From: Gnetum montanum
Taxonomy: Eukaryota > Streptophyta > Gnetopsida > Gnetales > Gnetaceae
DNA: 64,000 bases
NCBI GenBank assembly: GCA_015680685.1
Contig: MNCI01012629.1
Span: 333,941-397,940 of the forward strand
Direction: 5' to 3'
Shown: positions 22,388 through 35,368 of the stretch, piece by piece
Position numbering within the stretch: position 1 is the stretch's first letter
How the letters are laid out: every line of letters starts with the position of its first letter
Notes under the pieces: generated by a model
Seen by the model: only the letters and a program-made list of their open reading frames with translations
Database searches by the model: none
Told to the model about the DNA's origin: nothing
Position numbers and translations under genes: made by a program

Positions 22388-25300
22388 TTACAGATGATGA
22401 GTGTTACTGGAATGCTCAGGACTTTCCAACGGCTGCAAAAGATGAACCAATTGATGATTATCCAGATTAAACTTTGATGCTTGAGATGTGAGTTGGAAAT
22501 GAATGAGGCGACAGATCTGCAACTTCTCCAACCTGGTGAGCAAACATTTATTAGAATAATCAGTCCTTTGAAATATAACATTGCATCTTCTCTTCCAAAT
22601 ATAATATAAAATAATAGGCCTAATAACTTTCCACAAAAACTTGAGGTTAACAGAAGTAATGTTCAAAAAGCCGAATATGACATCCTCTTGAGATAGCTTG
22701 TATGAAGGAAAAACTATGACAGCCCACTCCCACACATGCTGAGCAAAGGGACAATGCCAAAACACATGGACAAAGTCATCTTGACCACCACAGAGAGGGC
22801 AATTGGGATTGAGAATCCCTAAATATTCTAAATGTTTACCAATGGGTAGACCATGGTGGAGGAGACACCAGAGGAACTGCTTAATTTTGGGGAGGGTTGG
22901 AAGTTTCCAAATGTGTTGGAAGACAGGAATCCAAAATGTTATTGACTCTTGTTTATGCCAATACTTATTGCAGCGGTGAATGACCTCGGATGGGTCGTGC
23001 ATAAGATGAAAGGGGATAGATGGCCGGTAGGGCAAGAGTTTAACCCCATTAAGCCATTGAAGGCCATGAAAAGGGCTTTGCACTGTAACATCAAGCTGCC
23101 AATGACCTTGGAGAAAGGAGTAAATCTGGATTAGACAATGGTTCATTGCCACCGACTCCCCATATAAATTGTTAAACTCGACCCCTGAAATCCAATGACC
23201 AGCCAGCCTAAGACAATTTAAGGAGATGACACCCTTTTGATACCACGAGGTAGCTACCTTAGCCTTTGTGATGGCAAGGGGAGCAGGCGATAGAGGTAAC
23301 CACCATGGACACAATCTAAAGAGGATAGTAGGGTTGATCTTGATGTTAGTCCAATCTATATAACTATGTAGAATTTGCCAAGCCCTCCAGATGCTTTTAA
23401 AAACATGAGATCTAGGAAGAATGATAGTGAGGGGGGAAAATATCCAATTGACAAAATGGATGCCTTTCCAGAAGGGCTTGTTTTTAGGATATGCTTGATG
23501 AAGCCTTAATTGGAGGAGGGTCCCAATAATATCAGAGGCATCTAAATGTTGTACCAACCACTTAGCAACCAGCGTAATTCCCTACTTATAGGAATTCAAA
23601 AGACCTAAGCCACCCTTATTCTTGGGAAGAGTAACAATATTCCAAGAGACTCAATGAAATCCTTTCTAAGAATCTTTGGAGGACCACATAAAGTCACGGA
23701 ATAGCCATTCAAGCTTTTGATAGGCAGCTTGGGAGGGGGCCCAACATGAAGAGTAGTACACATGGGTTGATGCACATATGGACTTACATACAAGGTATTT
23801 ACCTACTAGAGTGAGGGGTTTAGTCTTCCATTTATCAATTTTCTTTTGGATCTGATAAATAACCTGCTCCCAAAGAATGGAGGTTGAACCTCTAAAACGG
23901 AAAGAGATTCCTAGAAGCTTAGCAATGTCTTGATCCTGAAGCTGCTTCTAGTTATAGTTGGTCACATGGTTGTAATTGCCCATAAAGCTATACACAGAGG
24001 ATTTATTCCAATTTATATTAGAGCCTGAGAGTGTGCAATATTGCTCCACCCTTGATAAGAGGTGGTGCAAATTTGCGGCTGTGTTTTGAACTAGAAAAAA
24101 AGAGTCATCGGCAAAGTGCATATTGAGAAGCTGTTGTTGAGAGGAAGAAAGGCAGACCCCAGTGAGAACTTTAGCTTGAATATCTAGGTTAATCTGATGA
24201 CAAAGAAAGTTTGCAGCGATGATAAAGAGATAGGGGATGAGAGGACAACCTTGCCGCATGGACCTATGTATTAGAAAGGGAGAGGTAATGCCAAAGTTAG
24301 TGGCTACTCTTGCGGTAGCATCTGAGAATAAACATTTTACCATATGCAGGAACTTAGGTCCAAAACCAAGTTTGGTCATGGTCTGCAAGGTAAAATCCCA
24401 CTTAATGTTGTCATATGCCTTGGCATAATCAAGTTTCATTAGGAGAATATCTTGACCATCATCCTCGGCCCACTTGAGACCTTTCCAAGCGGCAACTACA
24501 TTATCTAATATATATCTACCAGGAACAAATCATGTTTGTTAGGGAGAAATGATTTGGCCAAGAATTTTTTTCAGCCGTAGGGCTAGGCACTTAGCCCAAA
24601 TTTTGTACACTACATTGAGAAGAGTTATGGGATGCTAATTGGAGATATTGGTAAGATCCCCAGACTTGGGGAGGAGACGAATTACCCCTTGATTTAGATT
24701 GGGCCCAAGGGAACCAGTGAAGATAGCCTCATTGATGACTTGCAAAAGATCATTTTCCACCAAGTCCCAATGATTTTGAAAAAATTCCACAGGGAAACCA
24801 TCATAACCAGGAGCCTTTCCGTGATTTAACTTGGAACAAGCCGCCTGAATCTCCACCAGAGTGATATCTGCCTCAAGACTTTGCAACATAGTGGAGTTGA
24901 TAAGGCGAGGATAATTGGTGGTGGTAGACTTGAATGAAGAGATGTCCATTGGGGTTGTTGCAAAAAGGTTTTCATAGTGGTTCTTGAGAAAAGAGAGGAT
25001 ACTGTTGTGGTCAGTAATGGTGGTACCATCACTAGAAATTTTGTCAATAGAATGCAAAGGGGAAGCAGTGTTGAGGTACTTTAAAATTTCTTTATAGTGT
25101 TCATCTTGAATATTTAACCAAATGAGCCAACTTTTAGTTAAGGCACTTTGTGCTCGATACACATCCCAATGTTGAAAGGCTAATCGTGCTCTAGCTAGCT
25201 CCTCGTGAAATAGAGTGTTGAAGGGATCTTGAGCTAGTCTATTAGTAAGATGTTCAATAGTGCGGTGAATTTTATTTTATTCTTGTTTGGCCCGAGTAGC

Positions 25301-26230
25301 CATGACCTTACCATATGAACGAGCAAAGTTACGCACTCGACATGAAGCACGATGCCACCAATTAATCCAGCCCACCTAATTTAGGGGCCTAGGTTCAACA
25401 TTCCAAAGGTTGGATAGAAGTAGTTGGGCAGTAGGGGAAGAAAAACAATTTTTGTGTAGTCGGAAAAGATGGAATTTTTGTCAATGAGGACTGCTGTGAA
25501 TCTTGATAGATATGGAGATAGGAAGATGGTTTGATAAGGTGGCATGGTAATGAACCGAAGTAGTGGAGAAGGCTTGCCAGAAGGAAAGGATGGAGAAATA
25601 GAACCTATCTAACCTACTGTAGATGCGAGCCTACCCAAGACGGAGATTGCTCCAAGTAAATCTGTGGAGGGGAATGCCCATGGAGGTGTCCGCCCCATCA
25701 GAAAGGTAAAATTGTTTCTTAAAGGCATACCAAGCCTGAAACTCGAGATTGGGCAATTGAAAAAGCACCCCTCCAAGCTTATCATGAGGGAATTCAACCA
25801 TATTAAAATCTCCTCCGAATATCCAAGGCACTGGGGGAAGAGAAGTTGCAAGTTCTTGCCAAAGGAGAGCCCGTTCTATGGAGTCGTTTAGAGCATATAT
25901 CGAGCAAATGCCAAAAGGGCCATGCAAGGAGGAGAAGGTGGCCCAAGAAACTCTATGCCCAGAGTCGGAACCACTTTGAAGGATTTTAGTTTTCCAGTAA
26001 GGTGAGAGGAGAATGGCCAGGCCTCCTTTCCCACTCGTATGGGACGTCGCTAGGATTGAGGAATGAGGGAGGAACCAATGAGCGGAAAAGGATAAAAGAT
26101 CTGCTGAAACCTTAATTTCTTGAAGAAGAACAAAATCAAAGGCTATATTAAGACTAGAGATAAAGTTACCTACTCGTTTCCATCGAAGCCTACCAGTAAG
26201 GCCTCGAACGTTCCATGAAAGGAGATTCAT
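22388..26230 (-). pseudogene. LINE ORF2: endonuclease, reverse transcriptase, zf-RVT
   Basis: The frame starts MNLLSWNVRGL (APE-type endonuclease, with QEIK and IFGGDFNMV further on; 26230-25631). After a stop it continues with ARIYSRLDRF. The RT follows: KAPGYDGFPVEFF near 24810, MKLDYAKAYD near 24430, RQGCPL near 24245, and the catalytic FADD at 24115-24104. The C-terminus (23557-22388, open for 389 codons) has the zf-RVT domain with CPLCGGQDD...HVFWHCPF. Known function of the family: target-primed reverse transcription in the nucleus. At least three stops plus frame breaks between 24635 and 23557 inactivate it. Confidence 0.85.
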
Positions 26231-27321
26231 GGGGAAACAAGAGGCAGGTTGGATGAGAAGTCAATGGAAGGTTTAGAAGTTAAAGTATCAACTTCCATTG
26301 TTCCTGACAAAAGAGAAAAGGAGTTGTTGGTGGAGACAGGGACCATGGAAGTGTTCAGTGAGGAGGAGCTAGAGGGAGGAGTAGAACTAAACGAAGCTTT
26401 GAATCGTTTCCTTCCATTGCTCACCATGAAATCATCCACCAAAACAGAGTCCTTGACAACCTTAGAGGGGATGAAAGGGGTGGGGGTGTGAGTACCTAAT
26501 TGTTGATTTTGTAGCTTTGAGGGGCTAGACTGAGAGGAGGATGATGGAACTGTTGGGGAAGGAGATTCGAATTTAAAGGAAACTGAGGATGGGCGTAATG
26601 GTGTGATTGGGGGACGGGTGTTCTAGGGTGCTATAGGTGGTTTCTTCCTAGCTAAGATGGGGCATGGCGAAATATGATGCTCGGCCCTGTGACAATAGCT
26701 ACATGAGTTTGGAAGGTAAAAATAGTCTACTTTTTGGGTGAAGAGTTTTCCACCAGCAGCGAGGGTTAATGAGGTTTTCCGAAGAGCGATATCCAATTCA
26801 ATACAGTAACAACGAATTTGAGTTCCATTGATTGCCGTACAATGATCAGAAATAATAGGACCCAGGATGCCCCTCTCAACAGATGAGAAAATTAATGGAA
26901 GATTGGGCAATTCCATGTAATAGGGAATTATATTAAAAGCTGGGTCATTAACATTAAAATCAAATCTCCAGGCATGTGCTATTAGGGTTGCATTTCGTGA
27001 TGGAAAAATTTTTAAAGAGAGAGCCTTCTCAACTTGAGAGGCATTGGATAGTTCCACCAAAATGAAATTTCGAGCATAATATTGTGCATGAGAAAATTGA
27101 ATGCCCTGGGGTAGAAGAAGGCTTTGGATTTGAGTGTTTATATTTGGGGACCTTGGTAAAAACCCCAAAATTTGAAAAAAAATAAAACGAGTTGCGAAAT
27201 CATTGGAAATTTCTTCAAAAATATCATCTGGTAAAAGGAAATCAATTTGAGAAGAGGTAGAAGAACATCCCTGAGGAAGAGCAGAACTTGACGAATCAGC
27301 CATTGCAACTAGCCTACCCAC
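26227..27321 (-). pseudogene. LINE ORF1: DUF4283/zinc-knuckle nucleic-acid-binding protein
   Basis: From the ATG at 27321 (or the Met seven codons in) the frame encodes a DUF4283-like N-terminal domain of plant L1 ORF1 proteins, then a CCHC knuckle (CSYCHRAEHHISPC, C-x2-C-x4-H-x4-C) near residue 210, then a Ser/Pro-rich tail. ORF1 proteins bind element RNA and form the RNP. A TAG at 26623-26625, just after the knuckle, interrupts an otherwise open frame that ends at TGA 26229-26227. That TGA overlaps the ORF2 ATG as ATGA. Confidence 0.8.
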
Positions 27322-27760
27322 GAAACAGGGCCAACCTCTTCACAGCGACAACACAGAGATGCCCAACCGCCACTCCAGATTGATGCAGATCTATAAATGA
27401 ACTCTCTGGATCGTAATATGGATGCAATTTTCCAAAAGACCGAGTGCAGCAGAGCAGATGCGGTGCGAAACAATTAGAAAATCTAGATCTAGGCTATATG
27501 TTTGGAACATGCAACCCTGAAACTCCTGCGCATTCTCAAATTGAATACATCTTATCACGTAACTACAACGTGACAAAACTCCATCGTAACTTGTTCCATC
27601 CAAATTAAAAAGTTGCCAAACGTGAGACGATGAAAGGCTGAGAAAAAGCACAAGCAGGCGGCAGATTCTGCGCTCAAAAACATGGCAAGCGATGCCGCGG
27701 CCAAAGTCACAGGCGCCCCAATGTCGGCAAAGGAAAAAATCATCCTTGAATAATAATATT

Positions 27761-29477
27761 ATAAAAAAATACTAAGTACATTAGATCAATAAAAAGAAGG
27801 TTTAAAGAAAGAACCTCACAATTTTGACATGCCTTTTCAAGTTTTCATCCTTACAATCAATCTTGAAAAACCTCCCCTCTATGGTAAGAAAAGGATCAAG
27901 CTTTGCCCTAGTTCAAAAGCACCATAATGAGTTTTCACTTCCTACTAAAAGGATTTTTGTAAAGAGAAAAGAAAACTCTCTTTAAAGAAAAAAGAACATA
28001 TCAGTTAGAACTAATGAACAAAGAGAAACTCAAGATTATTCGCATGTAAGGGAAGGAATTCCACAAGCTGGTGCCATCTCTCCTCCCCTTTCCATTGGTT
28101 ACCATCTCTCCTCCCCTTTCCCTTGGTAACTGCTAAGCAGTAGTATGATATGGAATAAGAAATTGTATCATCAAAAATCAAAAGTTTCTCATTCTTAAGC
28201 CTCCAAAATAAAATAGAAATTAATATTATAGAAAATAAATTAATTGTTCAAATTTTATTGAGAGCTTTTTGCTTTAAGATGTAGCTAAAAAGCAACATAT
28301 TTGAGACTTTAATATTTAACTCTGAAAGAGAGGTCATAGTTATGCTCTTGCTACAAAAGAAGTTGAAATTCCCATTCTTGAGCCTCCACAATAAAAATAC
28401 ATTAATAATGTAAAAAAAAAGTAATTATTTAGCTTTCACTAGAAGCTTCTTTGCTTGAAGATGTAACTAAAAAGAAATATCTTTGAAAATTTAATATTTA
28501 ACTTTTGAAGAAAGTTCATAGTTATGCTTTTGTTGTTGCAAAATAACTACCCACCAAAGCTTCCAAATAAACTAGTTAAATGCAAAGAAAAGAAGTAGAA
28601 AAAGTAGGTTTATTACCAAGAATTATTTGATTTAAGTACTCCTAAGACTTATGGCCAACATTATACATTAAAAGAACTATATAAAAATATAACAATGTTA
28701 ATATAAATAATGAGTTTCTTGCCTAGTGGTAAGACTCTTGATTTGAAAGCTCTAAGTTATGGGTTCAATTCTAGTAGGCAATGTTGAGTTATAAAGTTCT
28801 AATTAGACTATATGTCTTGGGGTGTACCTATATTACAATTATTTCAAGGTTCCAATAAAACAATGCACTCCCCTTGCCCTGCCTCCCCCCCACCCCAAAA
28901 AGAAAAGAATTTTTAATAGTTATGCCTTACATATGATTCAAATTGAACAACTACAATATCATAGCTTAATATATAATGCCATAGATACAATATAGCGAAC
29001 CATAATCATGCTTATAAATACGAGCCCACCATTATGTCAAATGTCACATTTCAAGTCCACCATTGTGTCAAGTGTCATGTTTTTGCCAACCCTTAGTGAA
29101 ATTATTGTAGTTTGTTTTTTTGAACTTAAAGTTGATTGTGAATTTTGATAGTGTAGTGAATTATATAGTTGCACGACATCTTTATTCAAGCAAATTATTC
29201 CTGGATACAATCCAAGATCATCAATAAAGATCAATATTGTTTTTCATCATTACAACATCTCACATAGAATAGATTTACATTCCTATATCTTTTACTTTTA
29301 CACTTCCTAAGTTATTTATTATTATAATTCTTGTTAATATGGGCTAAATAAGTGTGACTAATTTCAAGTATAAAGTGTAGTTATTTAATAACTTAGTAGT
29401 GACTTTACTTGATTCGCTCAGTGGTAAAGTTACTTGGTAATTCTAGTAATAATTATATCAACCCAAGACATGTATGG
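27761..29477. other. Non-coding, AT-rich region
   Basis: No gene is seen. Two diverged copies of one segment (AAAATAGAAATTAATATTAT...GATGTARCTAAAAAG...TTTAATATTTAACT) lie at about 28205-28320 and 28390-28505, a tandem duplication with a period of about 185 bases. One SINE copy lies at 28705. Confidence 0.5.
28705..28865 (+). mobile_element. tRNA-derived SINE
   Basis: The head resembles a tRNA gene: CCTAGTGGTAAGACTCTTG (A box) and, about 40 bases on, GGGTTCAATTCTAGTAGGC (B box GGTTCAANNCT). The body (TAAAGTTCTAATTAGACTAT, CTATATTACAATTATTTCAA) matches the copy in the dioxygenase intron. A real tRNA is unlikely because the acceptor arms do not pair and non-tRNA sequence is repeated with it. 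Confidence 0.7.
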
Positions 29478-30286
29478 TGATGAGTGATGAGGTATCCCTA
29501 CACTCAACCATACGAATACAAGTGTACATGCATGATTCGGTCGAATTCCAAGGACTAAGTGCTTATGCGCCTGCGTAGAACTTGGATGGGTTAATCAATC
29601 ATTGTCTTCCCAAGCTTACCTGTATAGCATAATTGTATGGTTAAGTAAACTTGAGGTATATGATTTTTATATATTTTTTGATGTTTTATGCCTTGGTGCT
29701 ACAAAAGGAAAAGTGAACTAATTAAGTAACTAATTTAATTCAACTAATCGACTATGCTCTAACTAGTCCTAACACCAGCATCCTTTCCCACTTGCCATAC
29801 ACATCCTGAACCAGTGCAACACTACTAGGATTACCAAACGCTAATCGTTACTAGGTTACCAAGTGTTCCACGCATGCTCGAAGTGGTTGTACTGAGTGTG
29901 CTTAGTTGGGAGAGTTAACAAGGGGAGATAGAACATTAATTAACTAAGGAAAGCATTAAATAACTATAAATAGCATTAAATAAGCTATTCTAAATGCTAC
30001 AAGGTTTATCACAAAGTTCATCTTTATTTCTAGCCACAAGGCATGCTCAGGTACACAATGCTCGAATAAAGATCCATTCACTTTATGACTCCTACTACGG
30101 GCACTCAGAAATAATTCTAACTTTGAGGAAGGAAAACTACAAGAGTTCGGGTAAGGGTCTAAGACTAACTATGCAAACCAAGCACGCCTACCTCTTATTT
30201 ATAGGAGATGAGGTGGGTCGCGACATCGAATGCTTGATATCACTTAGTGAGCTTTGATATCATGGCCTCAATATCGTGGTTTATCA
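29478..30286 (-). repeat. 3' LTR of element 1
   Basis: 809 bp, with family termini TGATGAGTG...TTTATCA on the plus strand. It aligns with 38364-39090 from its first base. The TTATTTATAGG near 30192-30202 is the reverse of the promoter TATA region (CCTATAAATAA). Confidence 0.85.
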
Positions 30287-30297
30287 TACCCCCATGA
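30287..30297 (-). other. Terminal polypurine tract of element 1
   Basis: TCATGGGGGTA on the minus strand directly before the 3' LTR, the primer for plus-strand synthesis. The same tract precedes the LTRs at 3892, 5153 and (as TCATGGGGGAA) 45898. Confidence 0.75.
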
Positions 30298-30672
30298 CTG
30301 AATGAAAAATCATCCTCGAGTTCCTTACAAAATATTGGGAAGATATGGGATTATTGATTGAATGACAACTGACGGTGACATGGGTGATAGACTCAAAGTG
30401 CTTGGTGAATGGATCAACAAACATATTACAACATTGGTGTTCATAACTATTATGGTGAACATTGTACATATATGACATCCAGACCCTCATCCGATAGCTT
30501 AAAAAGAAAGAGAAAGAGAAAAGATCTTAAAAAGAAAGAAAGAGAGAAAAGAGAATGAGGTGTGTTGCTATTGATGTCAGAAATGTACACTTCGTTGTTT
30601 ATCCATAGCCATGTGATGAAGTGTGTTCCTTGCATAACTACTCCTGCTCCAGTCCATCCTAAGTGCTCCCTC

Positions 30673-31020
30673 CTATCCCAGTCCATTGTTCGTATGGTCA
30701 CCATCTGCACACACAACACAGTCATGAATTAGCAAGGATAGATAAGATACAATGTAGTTGATACCTTGCCCTGATATGAAGTATCTTGGCTGGGTTGTGG
30801 GTATGGCAGATACTAGGTTAGAGGTTTTTAATTGATAACTACCCAAGGTGTAGGGGTGAGATAGGTAATAGAATGGAAAAATTTGTGCTAGGGCCCCCAC
30901 GACTATGAGTGAACCTCCGATAACAATAGGGTTGAAATATTGTAGGAACAAGAAAGATAAGAGAAATAACAATAGTGAAGCCAATAAAATGGATGTCATG
31001 GATGGGGATGAAATGAGCAA
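30673..31020 (-). other. Hydrophobic ORF between integrase and 3' LTR
   Basis: 115 codons on the minus strand with one long hydrophobic region (SILLASLLLFLLSFLFLQYF, then more non-polar residues) near the N-terminus, followed by a polar tail with a few Cys. Athila-like elements carry an env-like reading frame in this position, usually with membrane segments. This could be such a remnant, but I see no other hallmark, and the equivalent stretch of element E has no open frame. Confidence 0.3.
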
Positions 31021-32215
31021 TGGTTGATTACAAAGAATGTTTAAGGAAAAGAGCTTAATGATTGTACCATAAAGGAATGTCAGTGGGTCCTCCCTAAAGT
31101 AGAATCATGCCTTTTATGCCCTGATAGACCAGCAAACCAAAGAGTCCTTAGGCTCTAGGAATGATGTATGGAACAATGGTTAAGAACTTACCCACAAGAA
31201 GTTACCAAAGATGAACAATGCCTTAACCAAGGTATAGACTGATCATAAAATCGGCAATGAGGTGGAATATGGGAAGAAATATGGAAGGAGAGGAGAAAAT
31301 GGAATGGAATCCTAAGAGCAAGGTTGTGTAAAGTTCCTTGTGTATTAGATGTTACGGTGACTGAATAGAATTCATTCCAAATCTAGATTCAAACAAACCA
31401 CATTTAGTGACCTCGCATCAAGACATTTGACCAACCTCTCCTCTTGAAGCAACAAGAATGTATTCATAGAGTCACCACCATTCCAATGAGAGAAAGATAG
31501 AGCAATAGGAAGTGAGAAAGGGCCTTAGTTAGAGGGAACCTTCAGGCATGGGTAACATGTCTTTCTAGTGCCATAACCAGTGCTTGTAGCCCATATTTTG
31601 TTATTATGTCTAAGGGGTGTGCTTTGAATTCTCACCTATTTTTTTTAAGTGAGAACCACACCATGCAAAGACTTATTTAATTCATTCGACTTCCTGATGT
31701 TTGATCAATGGAAAAATGAAAAAAAAACCATGAAAAGCATCCAAGTACCCAAGAGAATATCCAACAAAAGTGCATCAAATCCCCTTGAAGTCACACCCTT
31801 TTCAACCATTGAGTCCTTCCTTGGTTTGAAAAATACCAATTCACCAATGCATTAATAAGTTTATTTAGAAAAAGGGACAGTACATTTTCAAGAAAAGGGA
31901 GACCATAGAGGTGAATGGAGGAATGGATGATGTGGACTCATTGCTTGTTTTATCAAAAGAACCATATCTTAGTATCAACATTGAAAATCAAAGGTAAAAA
32001 TCCAATAGTAACAATCAACACCATTATAGTACAATCCACCATCATGAGCACTTATTGTATGACGAATGAAAGTAAATCAAACAAAGAAATAGTAAAAAAT
32101 GTGAATGATGGTGTAAAACAAAAATAAGTAAAATTGAAAAGATGTGTAAAACAAAAATGTGTAAAAAAAAAATACAAAAAGAGTTGAGGGCTTAGAATGG
32201 TTAGCATTGGTGGCC

Positions 32216-32228
32216 ATCTCCCCCATGA
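32216..32228 (-). other. Internal polypurine-tract-like site
   Basis: TCATGGGGGAGAT on the minus strand, about 1.93 kb upstream of the terminal tract. It is conserved in sequence and position at 1903-1915 (element A) and 47479-47491 (element E). Confidence 0.55.
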
Positions 32229-32449
32229 CTGAGTTAGAAGGGGGAGATCTGAAATAACAAGTAGGGTTGTCCACCAACAGAGGTAGTATTGGTACTAGTT
32301 GTTCTAAGCTCATGGGAAAGTTTAGTTTGTTAGATGTTGACCAATAATTTCTTATCTAGGCTCTCAGGTTTGCAAATCATCATGGCCCTTGAAGGAAAAG
32401 TTGCATGGATAATATAAGGTTCTTCCCATAACATTTGAAATTTAGTGCG

Positions 32450-33420
32450 TTATGGCATGTGTGTGGGGTTCCAATAAAGAACCTTATCTCCCAGTTGGTA
32501 TTTAACTTTTCTAATTTTCAGGTCATGATGTTGTTTATTAAAGGCCTTGTGCAATTCATTAGATGATAGGGCGACTAATCGATTCTCATCTAGTAGGTTA
32601 AGGTTCATTAACCATTTTTTTAATGCTATATTGAGGTCAAGGTTGAGGTCACATGTCGTGAATAGTGTATGGAGCTCTGCTTGAATATGAAGCATTGGAA
32701 GTTTACCGTACACTAACTCATAGGGAGAGTAGACTATAGGGAATTTCCATGTGTAGTAGTATGCCTAAAGAGCATCATTTAGTTTAGTGCTCTAGTATCA
32801 CCTATATTTGCTAATGGTTCATGTCAATATTTTCATAATCTCCTTATTGGTGACCTTGGCTTGATCATTTTCTTAAGGATGATATGGTGTAGTCAGTTTA
32901 TGCTCGACTTTCAAGTGTTGCATCAATTTTTGGAAAGTTGCACCTATAAAGTGTGTACCATTGTCAAACATAAGTGCACTAGGTACACCAAACTTGTTTA
33001 CGATTTGCTATTAAACAAATCGTGCAGAGGTAGATGATGTACAGTCCATAACAGCGGTTGCTTCTACCCACTTTGTGAAATAGTCAATAGCAACAACAAT
33101 GTAGGCTTTTCCATTGGACATTGATGTAATAGGCCCCATAAAATAAATTCCCCATATGTTAAAGGGTTCTAATGGTTGAATTCATTGTTGTGGACCCTCC
33201 ATCCTAGTAGTCATTCCCCCATCATGTTGGTAGTGCTCACAAGATTGGATGAAATGATGAGCATCCCAGAACAATGTAGGTAAATAATATCTTGCAAGCA
33301 AGATTTTAATGGTTTTCATCTCCATGTGTAATGACCCCCACAAGGGCCCTCATGAGCATCTTGGAGAACTTGTAATTGATTTACATCGGAAACATACCAT
33401 TGAACCAAGCCATCGAGACA
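32450..33420 (-). pseudogene. Integrase of element 1
   Basis: Core-domain text such as DYFTKWVEATA near 33080-33050, PSALMFDNGTHFIG near 32970 and TTPYHP...EVTNKEI near 32890-32850 is legible with stops. The C-terminal part (32713-32450) is open for 87 codons with LLDENRLVAL and YQLGDKVLYWNP, the GPY/F-side of gypsy integrases. It would insert the cDNA. Confidence 0.75.
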
Positions 33421-33429
33421 TAGCTTATA

Positions 33430-34990
33430 AAGGTGCCAGTTGATTTCCATAAAATATTTGGCTCATTGTAGAAACTACTGTTTCTTTTTAACCTCTAACT
33501 CTTATGGTGTTTCTTGTGTAAGGAGATAGGTAAGACTACTACTATACCAATTTATTTCTATGGTTAATTGATTATTTACTACACCTACAAGAGGAATTCA
33601 TTAAGAAAGTGATTAGAAAGTAGATATTCATCCTCTTTGTTGTCCCATCTCAATCGAGATAAATGATCAGCAACAACATTCTTGGTGCCTTTACGATCTA
33701 TCATCGTAAGATTAAACTCTTGTAAGATTACAAGCCAATGTATGATGCAAGGGCTCACCATTAGTTTATTTAGTAGGAATCGAATTACACTATGTCTGTC
33801 TGTAAAAATACCTTATAGCCCAATACATAGTGCCTAAACTTACCTAGTGCAAACACCACAACCATTAACTCCTTTTTTGTTGTGGTGTAGTTAAACTATG
33901 CACTAGCAATACTTCAACTTGCACAGTGAATGTAATAGGATCATTTTTGGTCATCTAACTACGTGTGTACAGCTCCTAAGGAAAAGTTGGATGCGTCAGT
34001 CATTATATGGAATGGCTTGGACTAGTTAGGAGCTTGTAGAATGGGTGTTTCTACAAGCTTCTATTTCAAGGTTTGGAAATCTAGTTCACATTCCTTGGTC
34101 TATTCAAAAGGCATGCCCTTTTTCATTAGTTCAGCCAATGGTTTTGCAATCTTTGAAAAGTTCTCTATAAATCTTCTATAATAGCTAGTGTGTCCAAGGA
34201 ATGATCGGATGTCTTTTATAGTTTCAGGTTGACGTGTGATTCATTGGATGACTTTGATCTTTTCAAGATCTACCTTTATCCCTGTTTGTAAAATATTATG
34301 CCCTAATACTATGCCTTCTTGGACCATTAAATGGATTTTTTTCCAATTGAGCCTTAAATTGGTTTTAACACATCATTTTAGTACTTGCTTTAATTGGTCC
34401 AATGCTTGATCGAAGTCCACTTTGTAGGTGGAGAAATCATCCATGAAGACCTCTACACCATTTCCTATTTGCTACTGAAAGATACTTAAAACCAAATGCT
34501 GAAACATTGCAGGAGCATTGCACAAGCCAAACAACATTTGTTTGTATGAAAATGTCCCCCAAGGACTTGTAAATGTGGTCTTAGCTTGGTCTTCTAGTGC
34601 TATTTGGATTTGGTTGTATCCATTGTACCCATCCAAAAAACTATAATAGCAATGCCCTACAATGGTATCTAAGAACTAGTCGACGAATGATAATGGAAAG
34701 TGGTCTTTGAATGTTGCCATGTTTAGTAGCCTAAAGTCTATACACACCCTTCATTTACCTTCCTTTTGGGCACAATGACTAAGTAACTAACCCATTCACT
34801 ATTAGTAATGGGGTAGATGAACCTAGCTTTTAGAAGTTGTTCAATTTCTTCTTTAACAACTTGCTTCAGCTTTGGGTTCAATCGCCTCTACAGTTGTCGT
34901 CGAGGCTTCATAGAGGGGTCAGTGTAAATCCTATGTTGGCATATCCTAGGGTCGATTCTAGTTAATTTGGGATATGACCAAGCAAAGGCT
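33430..34990 (-). pseudogene. RT-RNase H of element 1
   Basis: In broken frames I read RLLNMATFKDHFPL, SFLDGYNGYNQIQIA and VFMDDFSTY (the F/YxDD catalytic block) on the minus strand between about 34780 and 34430. RNase H residues follow, ending in ADHLSRL near 33660. Same family as the RT at 44280-44879. Confidence 0.75.
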
Positions 34991-35368
34991 TTTGACCATT
35001 TTCACCATTTTTAGTAGTCTCTCTTTTTGTTGAGGAGTGAGCTTAGCATTAATAATTATCGATTTTCAATTTTTGAGAAATGTATACTCCATACTAGTGG
35101 GCAAAAATTTTAACTCAAGGGGCTCTTGCTTAAATTTTTTAGGGATTTCCAACTTTCCCTAGTTGATATTTTTAATGTCAAGACTCGGAAGTTGGTGATG
35201 TACTTGCTCTAATGTGTCTACGCTATTGATGTAAGTGCAAGTCAAACCCTTAGTTGGTTCCATGCATATAGTTGAATTGCTCTCTTGGTTAGCTGTTAGC
35301 CATTGGGTGCCTTCCTGTCTTGTGGCTACTACATACAGAAATCTTTATATGTTAGTTACTTGTGCACA

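Larger units (their letters stand above)
22071..27746 (-). mobile_element. Near full-length L1-type LINE
   Basis: A two-ORF non-LTR retrotransposon on the minus strand between perfect 14-bp target duplications, TGAATAATAATATT, at 22057-22070 and 27747-27760. Order from the 5' end: 5' UTR (27746-27322), ORF1 (gag-like with CCHC knuckle), ORF2 (endonuclease, RT, zf-RVT) and 3' UTR (22387-22071). The 3' terminus is a GC-rich hairpin and C7-TAA, not poly(A). Several in-frame stops make it inactive, but both ends appear to be present. Confidence 0.85.

Noticed and set aside
28705-28790. A possible functional tRNA gene
   Set aside because: A and B boxes are visible, but the acceptor arms do not pair and the adjoining non-tRNA sequence recurs with it in another place, as in a SINE.
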